Source: Fidelibacterota bacterium
GTDB lineage: Bacteria; Fidelibacterota; Marinisomatia; SCGC-AAA003-L08; TS1B11
Assembly: GCA_020354025.1 (NCBI GenBank)
Contig: CP070638.1
Coordinates: 3,197,526 to 3,261,525 of the forward strand
DNA length: 64,000 bases
Reading direction: 5' to 3'
The notes beneath the pieces were generated by a model, which had not been told where the DNA came from, made no database searches, and saw nothing but the letters and a program-made list of their open reading frames with translations. Positions 53,522-62,819 of the stretch are shown one piece after another; positions within the stretch are counted from its first letter, which is position 1; each line of letters starts with the position of its first letter. A program made the translations under genes and the position numbers.

Positions 53522-54760
53522 ATGCGTAATCCAAGACCGATACTGCGCCTGACTGCCCGCCTATGGCTGGGACTTCTGCTCTGGCTGGTTATCGGCTGCG
53601 GCGGCCAACGGCTCAAGCCCACCGTCCTGCTCATCTCCCTGGACGGTTTCCGGTGGGACTACCTGGAAAAGGCCGATACGCCAAACCTGGACCGCCTCGT
53701 AAGCACAGGCGTGAAAGCCAGGGCTCTCATTCCGGTGTTTCCCACCAAGACCTTCCCCAACCATTACACTATCGTAACGGGGCTCTACCCGGAGAACCAC
53801 GGCATTATCTCTAATACCATGTTCGATCCGGCTTACAATGACACCTTCATGCTGAGCAAGCGGGAAGCGGTGAGTGATGGTTACTGGTATGGTGGAGAGC
53901 CCCTGTGGGTGACGACAGAGAGGCAGAGCCGGATCAGCGCCACCATGTTCTGGCCGGGATCGGAGGCCGAAATCGGGGGTATCCGGCCGACGTACTGGTA
54001 CGAATATGATCACGAACTGCCTCACGCCGACCGCGTCACCCAGGTGCTGGCCTGGCTCGACCTGCCGCCCGACCGCCGCCCCGTTTTCATCACCCTGTAC
54101 TTCCCGGACACGGATGACCAGGGCGACCGGTTCGGCCCCGACTCTCAGGAACTGGCGACGGCCATAGTAAGGGTGGACAGCATCCTGGGCACGCTCTTCG
54201 AGGGGCTGATGGAACGGGGACTTATGGAGAAGATCAATATCGTGGTGGTGTCCGATCACGGTATGGCGGCCATTGACTCAACCAGGGTGATTTTCGTCGA
54301 TGATTATATCGATCTGAAACAGGCCGGCGTTATTGACTGGTCGCCCGTGCTGGGCCTGCGCCCCCCCGAAGAGGTGCAAGAGGACATCTACGAAGCGCTG
54401 AAAACCGCCCACCCCCATCTATCGGCGTTCCGGCGGGACGAGATGCCCGACCGGCTGCACTACTCCACCCATCACCGGATTCCCTACATCATTGCTATCG
54501 CCGACGAAGGCTGGAGCATTACTTCACACGCTTTCTATGACCGGGACCCTTCCCACTTCAACGGCGGAAGTCACGGCTATGATAACCGCTACCCCTCCAT
54601 GCATGGTATTTTCATAGCCCGCGGTCCGGCCTTTGAGAACGGTCTGGAGGTGGCACCTTTCCAGAATATCCATATCTATAACCTTATTGTCAGGGTCCTG
54701 GGGCTTAAGGCCGCCCCGAACGACGGTAGCCTCGATTCGGTGAAGGTGATACTGGATTGA
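53522..54760 (+). CDS. Nucleotide pyrophosphatase/phosphodiesterase-like lipoprotein
   Basis: A 412-residue exported alkaline-phosphatase-superfamily enzyme of the NPP type. The leader ends in a lipobox (VIGC). The metal site and nucleophile region is ISLDGFRWDYLEKADTPNLD and FPTKTFPNHYTIVTGLYPENHG (nucleophile Thr in PTKTFPN). Further metal ligands are in YFPDTDDQGDRFGP, VSDHGMA and GGSHGYDN. It hydrolyses phosphodiesters or pyrophosphates in nucleotides or lipids outside the inner membrane. It is 57 bp after doxX. Confidence 0.9.
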   Translation: MRNPRPILRLTARLWLGLLLWLVIGCGGQRLKPTVLLISLDGFRWDYLEKADTPNLDRLVSTGVKARALIPVFPTKTFPNHYTIVTGLYPENHGIISNTMFDPAYNDTFMLSKREAVSDGYWYGGEPLWVTTERQSRISATMFWPGSEAEIGGIRPTYWYEYDHELPHADRVTQVLAWLDLPPDRRPVFITLYFPDTDDQGDRFGPDSQELATAIVRVDSILGTLFEGLMERGLMEKINIVVVSDHGMAAIDSTRVIFVDDYIDLKQAGVIDWSPVLGLRPPEEVQEDIYEALKTAHPHLSAFRRDEMPDRLHYSTHHRIPYIIAIADEGWSITSHAFYDRDPSHFNGGSHGYDNRYPSMHGIFIARGPAFENGLEVAPFQNIHIYNLIVRVLGLKAAPNDGSLDSVKVILD

Positions 54761-54812
54761 TAAAGGGGTATTCATTCATACGGGTAAGACCGTAGGCTAG
54801 GCGGAATCAAGT

Positions 54813-55553
54813 ATGCTGTCCCTCTCAAATGCCGGCTCGCTCGCGGGTATACTGCTGGCCGCTGTGGTGGGGGCTTTACCGCCCCTCCTGGGCCGTTGGA
54901 GCGACCGCCAGCTGCACCTGTTCGTGGCCTTCGGGGCCGGCGTGTTCCTCGGGGCCGTCTTCTTCCACCTCATCCCGGAAACCATGGCCGCCCAGCGCGA
55001 CGTCCTGACCGACTTCATGATCCTCAACGGCTTCATGGTGGTGCTGTTCGTCGAACGGGTGCTGGTGCGCCACCGCCATCACGACTGCGATGATATGGCC
55101 GAGCACCGTCACCAGGTGGTGGGGATCAGCGCCTTCATCGGCCTGAGCATCCACAGCCTCATGGCCGGCTTCGCGCTAGGCGCCAGCTTCGTCGCGCCCC
55201 GGATAGCCCTGGTGATCTTCCTGGCCATCGTCAGCCATAAGTCCGTGGCGGCCTTCTCGCTGGCAACCATATTCCGGCTCTCGAACATCCCCCTGAAGCG
55301 GGCCCTGGTGATGCTGGCCGTCTTTGCGCTCTGCACCCCGGTCGGCGCCCTGCTGTCCCTGCCGCTGCTCAACACCCTCAGCGAGATCCACATAACCATC
55401 CCCACTGCCCTGGCAGCCGGCACCTTCATCTACGTGGCTACCATGGACCTGCTGCCCGAGGCCTTTCACGACACCCGCAAACGGTTCGGGCCATTCGTCG
55501 CCCTGAGCATCGGTATCTTCGTTATGATGCTAATCACGCGGATCGGAGGCTAG
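54813..55553 (+). CDS. ZIP-family metal transporter
   Basis: A 246-residue inner-membrane transporter of divalent metals (zinc or iron typically). Eight hydrophobic segments; the metal-binding HSLMAGFALGA and SHKSVAAFSLA segments in helices IV and V are present, and a His-rich loop (HRHHDCDDMAEHRHQ) lies between helices III and IV. The start at 54813 is the first in frame. The last 18 codons are duplicated in the non-coding DNA that follows. Confidence 0.9.
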   Translation: MLSLSNAGSLAGILLAAVVGALPPLLGRWSDRQLHLFVAFGAGVFLGAVFFHLIPETMAAQRDVLTDFMILNGFMVVLFVERVLVRHRHHDCDDMAEHRHQVVGISAFIGLSIHSLMAGFALGASFVAPRIALVIFLAIVSHKSVAAFSLATIFRLSNIPLKRALVMLAVFALCTPVGALLSLPLLNTLSEIHITIPTALAAGTFIYVATMDLLPEAFHDTRKRFGPFVALSIGIFVMMLITRIGG

Positions 55554-55565
55554 CACACACAACCG

Positions 55566-55619
55566 GGGCCGTTTATCGCCCTGAGCATCGGTATCCTTGT
55601 CATGCTGCTCGTCCCGCCA
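55566..55619 (+). repeat. Tandem partial copy of the ZIP gene 3' end
   Basis: Matches 55488-55541 at about 80 percent by eye (shared CCCTGAGCATCGGTAT). It begins 12 bp after the ZIP stop, giving a 78-bp repeat spacing. It is out of context, with no start. Confidence 0.7.
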
Positions 55620-55731
55620 ACAGCGGGGCCAGAGGCGGGGCAGGATGCGGGGCTGTTATTAAGGTAACTACCAGAGTAGTCCCACCCTTGATCCCGCTCG
55701 GGGTGGAAATGTGGGAGCGAGTGCCGCATCC

Positions 55732-55838
55732 CGCGCACCTCGCGCACCTCGCGCACCTCGCGCACCAGGCGAACGACAGGCCGCCGCTTATAGCTTATAT
55801 TCCGACGCTATGCCGATGCTGCCGCCATATCGCCCCAT
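55732..55838 (-). repeat. Dispersed intergenic repeat, segment 2, copy B
   Basis: Begins with 9-nt tandem units (CGCGCACCT three times then CGCGCACCA) and ends near GGCAGCATCGGC on the minus strand. Inverted relative to 35928-36033. Confidence 0.7.
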
Positions 55839-55900
55839 GAGCGCAGCTCATGACATGGGCCCCGCTCATGGCATGGGCAGCGCCCATGACCTTATCTGCC

Positions 55901-55999
55901 CTTTGCACTTTGAATTTTGCATTTTGCACTCTTTTACCCAGCCTCTCGTCGGTAAAAAACTTCAGAATGCAGAATTTTGGTGGGATTTTGCGGAATTTT
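55901..55999 (-). repeat. Dispersed intergenic repeat, segment 1, copy B
   Basis: Minus strand begins AAAATTCCGCAAAATCCCAC and matches 35511-35614 with a few substitutions and indels. Confidence 0.75.
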
Positions 56000-56021
56000 G
56001 CGCCGGGCGCTACCTACGCTT

Positions 56022-56738
56022 TTATAGCCCCAGCAGGGCAACCGCCAGGCCGCTGAAGGCCAGGGTGCCGCCGGCCAGGGCGTGGGCATAGCGCTCCAGG
56101 TTGCCCAGCGGCAGGCGCTGGATGCCCGCATGGACCAGGGCTACTACTCCCAGCATCGTCGTAATAGTAACCAGTCCGAAGATGCCCGCAATCAGGGCCA
56201 CTCCCGCCAGGCTGCTCTGGGCGGCGGGGAACATCAGCAGGGGGATCAGCGGCTCGCAGGGCCCCAGCACGAAGATAATGAAAAGCACCCAGGGTGTGAT
56301 TCTGGTGGGGTGCTGGGCTTCCTCGTGTATATGGGTATGCTCGCCGGTGTGGGTATGCTTGTGGACGTGCATGTCACCCGCGGGGTGGACGTGCAGGTGG
56401 CTGTGGGGCCGTTTACGGTAGCCTCGCCGCAGGCCCCAGACCATGTAGACCAACCCGAAGGCGATCAGCCCCCAGGCGGCGATCTCTCCCCGCACGGACT
56501 CGATGTCCACCAGTTGGTGCACCGCGATTCCCGCGCCGATGCCGATGAATCCCAGCACCACCGATCCCAGTACGTGCCCTACGCCGCAGAGCGCGGTTAT
56601 AGCCAGTGTCCTGACCAGGGACCAGTGCCGAGCCCGCCCCATGACGATGAAGGGCAGGTAGTGGTCGGGACCGGTGAGAGTGTGGATCAGGCCGATGCCG
56701 GCGGCGGTCCACGTTAGAATAATAATATCGCTACTCAT
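56022..56738 (-). CDS. Nickel/cobalt transporter, UreH/HupE-like
   Basis: A 238-residue membrane protein with six hydrophobic segments. It begins TGPDHYLPFIVMGRARHWSL, the HTLTGPDHYLPF region being the metal-transport motif, and has a cytoplasmic loop rich in histidine (HSHLHVHPAGDMHVHKHTHTGEHTHIHEE), suited to nickel binding. It is the last gene of the hyp operon, 14 bp after hypE, so nickel supply for hydrogenase maturation is its likely job. The family also includes sulfite-exporter-like relatives. Confidence 0.8.
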   Translation of the reverse strand: MSSDIIILTWTAAGIGLIHTLTGPDHYLPFIVMGRARHWSLVRTLAITALCGVGHVLGSVVLGFIGIGAGIAVHQLVDIESVRGEIAAWGLIAFGLVYMVWGLRRGYRKRPHSHLHVHPAGDMHVHKHTHTGEHTHIHEEAQHPTRITPWVLFIIFVLGPCEPLIPLLMFPAAQSSLAGVALIAGIFGLVTITTMLGVVALVHAGIQRLPLGNLERYAHALAGGTLAFSGLAVALLGL

Positions 56739-56752
56739 AAGTAATCAGCTCC

Positions 56753-57793
56753 TCAGCAGATGCGCGGCAGCTGCTCGCCGGAGAGCATGTCCAGTATGCG
56801 GCTGCCGCCCAGCACGCTTTCAAGTATCACAGCCGCGCCACGCGATTCGGTTACCGCGCCGATGACCGCGGGCTGGTTGGCCGGATCGGTCTCGCGGAGC
56901 AGCGCCAGGATGTCCTTTTCGGTACCGGCCTCGGTGAAGATGGCCAGCTTGCCCTCGCTGGCTACGTAGAGCGGGTCCAGTCCCAGCAGCTCGCAGGCGC
57001 CGTGGACGGGCGGGTTTACCGGGATGGCCTGCTCTTTCAGGGTGATGGAAACCTCGGCTGCCTGGGCAATTTCATTCATCACGCTGGCCAGTCCGCCGCG
57101 GGTCATGTCCCGGAGGCAGTGGATAGCCTTGCCGAAGTGCTCGACGAGGGCTTCTGTCTCGCGGTGCAGAGCCCGGGTATCGCTGGCCAGTTCCCCCTGC
57201 ATGGTTAGGCCTTCCCGCTGGCACATGATGGTCATGCCGTGATCACCTACCGGTCCGTTGATGATAACTGAGTCTCCCGGCTTCACCCGGCGGGGATCAA
57301 TCCGGGCGTTGGGCAGGACCTGACCCACGCCGGTGGTGGTGATGAAGATGCCGTCGCCCTTGCCGCGGTCAACTACCTTGGTGTCGCCGGTGACCAGGGC
57401 CACACCGGCGTCCTCGGCGGCCGCCCCCATAGAGGCCAGGGCCTGTCGCAGCGACTCCATTGGGTATCCTTCCTCCAGGATGAGGGCGCAGCTGAGGTAG
57501 AGGGGCCGGGCGCCGCACACGGCCAGGTCGTTGATGGTGCCGTTTACGGCCAGGTCGCCGATATTGCCGCCGGGGAAGAAAGGCGGCGTTACCACGAATG
57601 AGTCGGTGGTGAAGGCCAGCCGCTCCGAACCGAACTTCAGAATGACTCCATCGTGAATATTATCGACTTGACCATTGGGGAAGTGGGGCAGGATCACCTC
57701 CTGGATAAGCTGGGCCATGCGCCGGCCACCGCCGCCGTGAGCCAGGCTGACCTTCTCGTTGTCCTCGAACGGCAGGGGGCAGTTGAGTTTCAT
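56753..57793 (-). CDS. hypE: Hydrogenase maturation protein HypE
   Basis: Dehydrates the thiocarbamate to cyanide on its C-terminal cysteine during [NiFe] cofactor assembly. The 346-residue protein starts with AHGGGGRRMAQLI, has the AIR-synthase fold signature (TTDSFVVTPPFFPGGNIGDLAVNGT) and ends in PRIC, the carbamoylated tail. It begins 3 bp after hypD. Confidence 0.95.
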   Translation of the reverse strand: MKLNCPLPFEDNEKVSLAHGGGGRRMAQLIQEVILPHFPNGQVDNIHDGVILKFGSERLAFTTDSFVVTPPFFPGGNIGDLAVNGTINDLAVCGARPLYLSCALILEEGYPMESLRQALASMGAAAEDAGVALVTGDTKVVDRGKGDGIFITTTGVGQVLPNARIDPRRVKPGDSVIINGPVGDHGMTIMCQREGLTMQGELASDTRALHRETEALVEHFGKAIHCLRDMTRGGLASVMNEIAQAAEVSITLKEQAIPVNPPVHGACELLGLDPLYVASEGKLAIFTEAGTEKDILALLRETDPANQPAVIGAVTESRGAAVILESVLGGSRILDMLSGEQLPRIC

Positions 57794-57796
57794 CGC

Positions 57797-58888
57797 TCAG
57801 ACGGGCAGGCCCTGGTAACGATAATAGGCGGCGCAGGCTCCTTCGGCTGAGACCATAGTGGCTCCCAGGGGCGTCTCTGGCGTGCAGTCGCCTCCGAAGG
57901 CGGGGCAGTCCGGCGGCTTCTTCCAGCCCTGGAGCACCTCGCCGCTGATGCAGACCTCCGGTTCCTGCGTCCTAATAGTATCAACCTTGAACCTGGTTTC
58001 CGCGTCGTAGGCCGCATAGGCCGGTTGCAAACCCAGGCCGCTGGCGGGAATCTCGCCGATACCGCGCCACTGCCGGGGTACCACCCGGTATACTTCGCTG
58101 ATCATTTCCCGTGCGGATTCATTACCGGTCCGGCGGACACTGCGGCGGTACTGGTTCTCGACCTCGTGGCGTCCCTCCTCCAGCTGGCGGACAGCCAGCA
58201 AGATACCTTCCAGGATATCCAGGGGTTCGAAGCCGGTCGCCACGATGGGTACGCCGTACCTGGCGGCGATGGGTTCGTACTCGTGGTAGCCCATCACCGT
58301 GCACACATGCCCGGCGGCCAGGAAGCCCTGTACCTGGTTTTTGGGCGAGGTAAGGATAGCTTCCAGTGCGGGGGGTACCAGCACCTGGGCGACGATCTCG
58401 GAGAAGTTGGAAAGGCCCAATGCGGCCGCCTGCTTCACCGCCATGGCGTTGGCCGGGGCGGTGGTCTCAAAACCCACGGCAAGAAAGACCACCTCCCTGT
58501 CGGGATTCTCCGTAGCGAGTTTAACAGCGTCCAGGGGGGAATAGACCACCCGTACGTCGCCGCCTTCGGCTTTGACGGTGAACAGGTCTTTTTCCGAGCC
58601 GGGCACGCGCAGCATGTCCCCGAAGCTGGTGAAGATAACGCCTGGCTGACCGGCTATGGCGATAGCCTTATCGATCTGTTCCAGGGGCGTGACGCAGACC
58701 GGGCAGCCGGGGCCGTGGAGCAGGGTTATCATATCGGGAAGCAGCTCCTGGATACCGTACTGCATGATGGCATGGGTCTGCCCGCCGCAGACTTCCATGA
58801 TCTTCCAGGGGCGGGCAACAGCGGCCTCGATCTGCTCCAGATAGAGCCGGGCCACATCGGGATCGCGGAACTCTTCCAGGTACTTCAT
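57797..58888 (-). CDS. hypD: Hydrogenase maturation protein HypD
   Basis: Iron-sulfur scaffold on which the Fe(CN)2CO unit is built with HypC. The 363-residue protein contains [35 protein letters not shown], and the cluster cysteines in the C-terminal [16 protein letters not shown] segment. It overlaps hypC by four bases (ATGA) and precedes hypE by 3 bp. Confidence 0.95.
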   Translation of the reverse strand: MKYLEEFRDPDVARLYLEQIEAAVARPWKIMEVCGGQTHAIMQYGIQELLPDMITLLHGPGCPVCVTPLEQIDKAIAIAGQPGVIFTSFGDMLRVPGSEKDLFTVKAEGGDVRVVYSPLDAVKLATENPDREVVFLAVGFETTAPANAMAVKQAAALGLSNFSEIVAQVLVPPALEAILTSPKNQVQGFLAAGHVCTVMGYHEYEPIAARYGVPIVATGFEPLDILEGILLAVRQLEEGRHEVENQYRRSVRRTGNESAREMISEVYRVVPRQWRGIGEIPASGLGLQPAYAAYDAETRFKVDTIRTQEPEVCISGEVLQGWKKPPDCPAFGGDCTPETPLGATMVSAEGACAAYYRYQGLPV

Positions 58889-59172
58889 TCCGATGGCTCA
58901 ATGGCTGATTGGCTCTCGCCTGTCAGTGGAATCCCCGCCTCATCGGCCTTGCGGATCATCTCTTCCCAGATATCAAAGGATCTCTGCGCTTCCTCTTCGT
59001 TGAGCAGACTGATGGCAAATCCGGCATGGACAATGGCATAATCTCCTACCTTGATCTCAGGCAGGTAGGCCAGGCAGGCCTGGTGTATGACCCCGCCATA
59101 GTCCAGCCGGCCCATAGGCAGGCCGGCCTCCTCGTAGATTTCAACTACCCTTCCCGGTATGGCCAGGCACAT
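58885..59172 (-). CDS. hypC: Hydrogenase maturation chaperone HypC
   Basis: Carries iron with HypD and delivers it to the hydrogenase large subunit. It has 95 residues with the essential N-terminal MCLAIPGRV. The C-terminus is somewhat extended compared with E. coli. It sits between hypB and hypD. Confidence 0.95.
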   Translation of the reverse strand: MCLAIPGRVVEIYEEAGLPMGRLDYGGVIHQACLAYLPEIKVGDYAIVHAGFAISLLNEEEAQRSFDIWEEMIRKADEAGIPLTGESQSAIEPSE

Positions 59173-59226
59173 GCTAAATCTCTTTTGACGCGCGGCTACA
59201 GTGGGCGCTCTGCCCGATGGTTTGGC

Positions 59227-60048
59227 CTATTGATCGTTGGCGGATTGACTGTCGACATTCGCGGCCTTGTGGTTCTCCCGGACCCAGTCGTACCACCCCT
59301 CCAACCCTTCACCGGTTTTGGCAGAGAGCGGGATAAAGCCCAGGTCAGGATTGATCCGCCGGGCATTGGTCATGAACTCGTCCTGGTCGAAGTCCACGTA
59401 AGGCAGCAGGTCCAGCTTGTTGATGATGCAGAGGTGGGCGTCGCGCAGGATGGTAGGGTACTTGAGGGGCTTGTCAGAACCCTCGGTAGTGCTGACGATA
59501 ACCACCCTGCGGGCTTCGCCCAGGTCGAACAGGGCGGGGCAGACCAGGTTGCCCACGTTCTCGATGGCGAGCACGGCTCCCTCCGGCACGGAGAGCTGGG
59601 CCATAGCTTCTCGGACCATGAGGGCGTCCAAGTGGCAGCCGGTGCCGGTGTTGACCTGGACGGCTTCGGCTCCGACGGCGTCGATGCGGTCGGCGTCCAC
59701 CGTCGTCTGCTGATCCCCCTCGATGACCGCCCAGGGCAAGTCGGGAGAGAGGTCCCGGATTGTTCTTTCCAGGAGTGTGGTTTTGCCCGCTCCCGGCGAG
59801 CTCATCAGATTGAGGGCGAAAATGCCCCGGCCCTCGAAGTAGCCCCGGTTCCGGGCGGCAACCAGGTTGTTGGCGCTCAGAATATCTTCCTGAACCTGGA
59901 TGGTTTCGGTGTGAGGATGGTCATGATGATGGTGGGGATGGTCGTGGGTATGGCCCTGCCCATCGTGGGTATGAGGATCGCTGGCACCCGGTTTCAGTAT
60001 CTTCACGCCCTGATTATCGGGCTGCCCACAGCCGCAGGTCTCGCACAT
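59227..60048 (-). CDS. hypB: Hydrogenase maturation GTPase HypB
   Basis: Nickel-inserting GTPase. The 273-residue protein has the high-affinity nickel motif CETCGCG at the N-terminus, a histidine-rich stretch that should store nickel, and GTPase motifs SPGAGKTTLL (P-loop), EGDQQTTVDADRI, and INKLDLLP (NKxD). It overlaps hypA by one base. Confidence 0.95.
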   Translation of the reverse strand: MCETCGCGQPDNQGVKILKPGASDPHTHDGQGHTHDHPHHHHDHPHTETIQVQEDILSANNLVAARNRGYFEGRGIFALNLMSSPGAGKTTLLERTIRDLSPDLPWAVIEGDQQTTVDADRIDAVGAEAVQVNTGTGCHLDALMVREAMAQLSVPEGAVLAIENVGNLVCPALFDLGEARRVVIVSTTEGSDKPLKYPTILRDAHLCIINKLDLLPYVDFDQDEFMTNARRINPDLGFIPLSAKTGEGLEGWYDWVRENHKAANVDSQSANDQ

Positions 60049-60395
60049 CAGTTCCGCTCCACCTCAATTTCCCGCACCCGCAGCTCGTTACCGGCAACCA
60101 TACTCAGGAAGCTGCCCTCGCAGCGGGGGCACGGCTCGATATAAAAATCCATCGGGAAGGTCTCACCGCAAGCAGGACAGCGGCCCCGGCCTTCTATCTG
60201 CTGGATGTGGATACCCGCCTCCCAAGCGCGTGTATTCCGTTTAGCAATGTCCAGGTTGAACTCCAGGGCGGGGATCATCACACCGGCCAGCGCACCCACC
60301 TCGAGGAAAATGTCCTTTACCGCCGCCGCCCTATTCTCCTGAGCAGTTCTTTCAACGATGTCGAGGATATTCATGGCGATGGCCATTTCGTGCAT
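60048..60395 (-). CDS. hypA: Hydrogenase nickel-insertion protein HypA
   Basis: Works with HypB to deliver nickel. The 115-residue protein starts MHEMAIAMNIL (nickel-binding His2) and has the zinc finger CPACGETFPMDFYIEPCPRC. It follows hypF by 119 bp. Confidence 0.95.
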   Translation of the reverse strand: MHEMAIAMNILDIVERTAQENRAAAVKDIFLEVGALAGVMIPALEFNLDIAKRNTRAWEAGIHIQQIEGRGRCPACGETFPMDFYIEPCPRCEGSFLSMVAGNELRVREIEVERN

Positions 60396-60514
60396 GGCAG
60401 GAGCAGCTTAAACCTGTTGCCCGGTCGGTAAAATGATAAAATGGATTTGAATCAACACCTGGCCTTGAGAATCCATCGGGCAAAGTTAATCATTGCCGCT
60501 GCCGAGTATATCGG

Positions 60515-62725
60515 TTAATTGTATGCCGTCACCCATGCCTGGCCTGCCGCAATGGCGCCATCATTGGGTGGGAGTTCTCTTGGCAGAAGCACCGTGAATC
60601 CCGCCTCCTCCAGCCGGGCGGCCCCGCCCTCATACAGCAACCGGTTCTGGAAACAGCCACCGGATAGTGCCACCTGTTTCACGTCTGCCCTGCGCGCCAC
60701 CGCCACCATTACCTCGACCAGCGTACTGTGAAAGTGGGCGGCAATATCCGACACGGCCACGCCCCGGTCACGATCTTTCAGGATGGCTCCGAGCATAGGC
60801 CGCCAATTAATGGTATTGTCCACCTCGAAGGGGTAGGCTTCGCCCAGCCTGCCGGCGGCGGCGAATTCCAGGGTCATAGCCGACTGCCCTTCGAAGGTAG
60901 TGACCTGCCGCAGTCCCAGCAGCGCCGCGACGCCGTCGAACAGGCGACCCACACTGGAAGTCAGCGGAGCGTTAATCCCCTTTTCCAGGGCCTGCCGCAC
61001 GAGGGCCAGTTCATGCTCAGCGAAGCCGTGTGGGAAGTCAGCCTCCAGGTCCGCCCGGTGCAGCAGTCCCAGGGCCGAGCGGCGGGGTTCCTGAATGGCC
61101 ACATCACCGCCCCCGAGCGGGAAGGTGTCCAGCCAGGCGATCCGCTCGAAGCTCCCCCGCTCGCAGAGCAGGCACTCACCGCCCCAGACCGTGTCGTCCG
61201 TTCCAAGCCCGGTGCCATCCCAGGCCAGACCCAGCACCGGGCCGTCCAACCCGTGCTCGGCCATTACCGCCGCCACGTGGGCGTGATGGTGCTGTACCCT
61301 GACCAGTGGCAGGCCCAGTCCTTCGGCATATTGGGTGGAAAGAAAGTCGGGATGCAGGTCGCAGGCTACCAACTCAGGGTTGAAGTCGTAGAGGCGGGGT
61401 AAATCTTCCACCACCCTGGCGAAGGCGCGGTGGGCTTCGGGCGTAGACAGGTCGCCGATATGCTGGCTGAGGATAGTCTGATTCCCAAAGGAGATGGCGA
61501 TGGTGTTCTTGTAGTGGGCGCCCACGGCCAGGATGTTGGGCATCTCACGCTGATGGCGTAGCGGCAGGGGGGCATAGCCCCGTGCCCGGCGGAAGTATTG
61601 CGTGCCCTGCCTGGTTCGCCGCACCACTGAGTCGTCCATGTGGCGGGCAATGGGGCGGTTGTGGGAGAGGAAGGCATCGGCAATCGATCCCAACTTAGCC
61701 TGGGCCTCTTCATTTATGATGGCAATGGGTTCATCGTGCAGGTTACCGCTGGTACACACTACCGGAAAGTCCAGCCCGACCATGAGCAGGTGATGGAGGG
61801 GGGTATATGGCAGCATGACGCCCAGGTTCGGATTACCGGGAGCTATTGAGGGAGCGAGACCAGCGTCCTCCCGTCTAGATAGCAGCACAATAGGTGCGGC
61901 AAAGGACTGGAGCAACCGTTCTTCTTCAACATTGACCAAGCAGAAGCGGTGAATCATGTCCAGATCCGGGAACATCAAGGCCAGGGGCTTCTCCTCACGC
62001 CGCTTTCGCTCACGCAGGCGTATCACCGCTGCTTCATTGCGGGCGTCGCAGAGCAGCTGGTAGCCGCCGAGCCCTTTCAGTGCCAGGATGCGGCCTTCCC
62101 TGAGCAGGACTGCCGCCCGGGATATTTCCTTGCCCCCAGCGATGGGTGAGCCGTCCTCGAGGGATAGTTGCGGTCCGCAGATCGGGCAGGCATTTGGCTG
62201 GGCGTGAAAGCGGCGGTCGGCGGGCTGGTGATATTCCCGCTGGCAGTCAGGGCACATAGTAAAGGTGCGCATCTCGGTGTTAGGCCGGTCGTAGGGGATG
62301 TCGTTGATGATAGAGAAACGCGGGCCGCAGTTGGTACAGTTGGTGAAGGCGTAGCCATAGCGGCGATCCCGCTGGTCGAGGATTTCGGCCCGACAGTCGG
62401 GACAGGTGGCCAGGTCGGGCAGGACGGTGACGGTCTTCTGCCGGGAATCCTCGCTGGACCTGATGACAAACCCGGTTTCATCCGGCTCCACCGCCAGCTC
62501 CTCGATAGTGACAGATGTGATCCTGGCGACCGGAGGTGCATCCGCTACCACTCGCTTCGTGAAGTCCGCCACAGCTTCGCCGGAGCCCTGGACCTCTGTG
62601 ATGACTCCTTCGACAGTATTGGCCACTGAACCCGTCAGTGCCAGCTCGCGGGCCAGGCGGTACACGAAAGGGCGAAAACCCACCCCCTGCACGGCCCCCT
62701 GGATAGTGATGCGGATGCGTTTCAT
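60515..62725 (-). CDS. hypF: Carbamoyltransferase HypF
   Basis: Makes the carbamoyl precursor of the cyanide ligands and passes it to HypE. The 736-residue protein has all domains in order: acylphosphatase (GAVQGVGFRPFVYRLA), two zinc fingers (CPDCRAEI...CTNCGP and CPDCQREY...CPICGP), a YrdC-like domain (KGLGGYQLLCDA), and a Kae1-like C-terminal domain (VRVQHHHAHVAAV, GLAWDGTGLGTD). It is the first gene of the hyp set in transcription order. Confidence 0.95.
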   Translation of the reverse strand: MKRIRITIQGAVQGVGFRPFVYRLARELALTGSVANTVEGVITEVQGSGEAVADFTKRVVADAPPVARITSVTIEELAVEPDETGFVIRSSEDSRQKTVTVLPDLATCPDCRAEILDQRDRRYGYAFTNCTNCGPRFSIINDIPYDRPNTEMRTFTMCPDCQREYHQPADRRFHAQPNACPICGPQLSLEDGSPIAGGKEISRAAVLLREGRILALKGLGGYQLLCDARNEAAVIRLRERKRREEKPLALMFPDLDMIHRFCLVNVEEERLLQSFAAPIVLLSRREDAGLAPSIAPGNPNLGVMLPYTPLHHLLMVGLDFPVVCTSGNLHDEPIAIINEEAQAKLGSIADAFLSHNRPIARHMDDSVVRRTRQGTQYFRRARGYAPLPLRHQREMPNILAVGAHYKNTIAISFGNQTILSQHIGDLSTPEAHRAFARVVEDLPRLYDFNPELVACDLHPDFLSTQYAEGLGLPLVRVQHHHAHVAAVMAEHGLDGPVLGLAWDGTGLGTDDTVWGGECLLCERGSFERIAWLDTFPLGGGDVAIQEPRRSALGLLHRADLEADFPHGFAEHELALVRQALEKGINAPLTSSVGRLFDGVAALLGLRQVTTFEGQSAMTLEFAAAGRLGEAYPFEVDNTINWRPMLGAILKDRDRGVAVSDIAAHFHSTLVEVMVAVARRADVKQVALSGGCFQNRLLYEGGAARLEEAGFTVLLPRELPPNDGAIAAGQAWVTAYN

Positions 62726-62819
62726 AGTCCGATAGAGACGGGGAGCTTCACTGCCCAGGCAGGCGGTTTACTCCCGCCTGAAAATACGACGTAATGGGAT
62801 TAATAAGATAGACTATATA

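Larger units (their letters stand above)
55620..56021. other. Gene-free region with composite repeat copy B
   Basis: No gene seen. It contains repeat segments 55732-55838 and 55901-55999, which match 36033-35928 and 35614-35511 inverted. Between them are short CATG-rich near-tandem units (55846-55892). The downstream end meets the 3' end of the nickel-transporter gene. Confidence 0.65.

Noticed and set aside
58025-60144. Plus-strand open frames of 338 and 411 codons over hypD, hypC and hypB
   Set aside because: The hyp genes on the minus strand carry all their diagnostic motifs; the plus-strand frames carry none.
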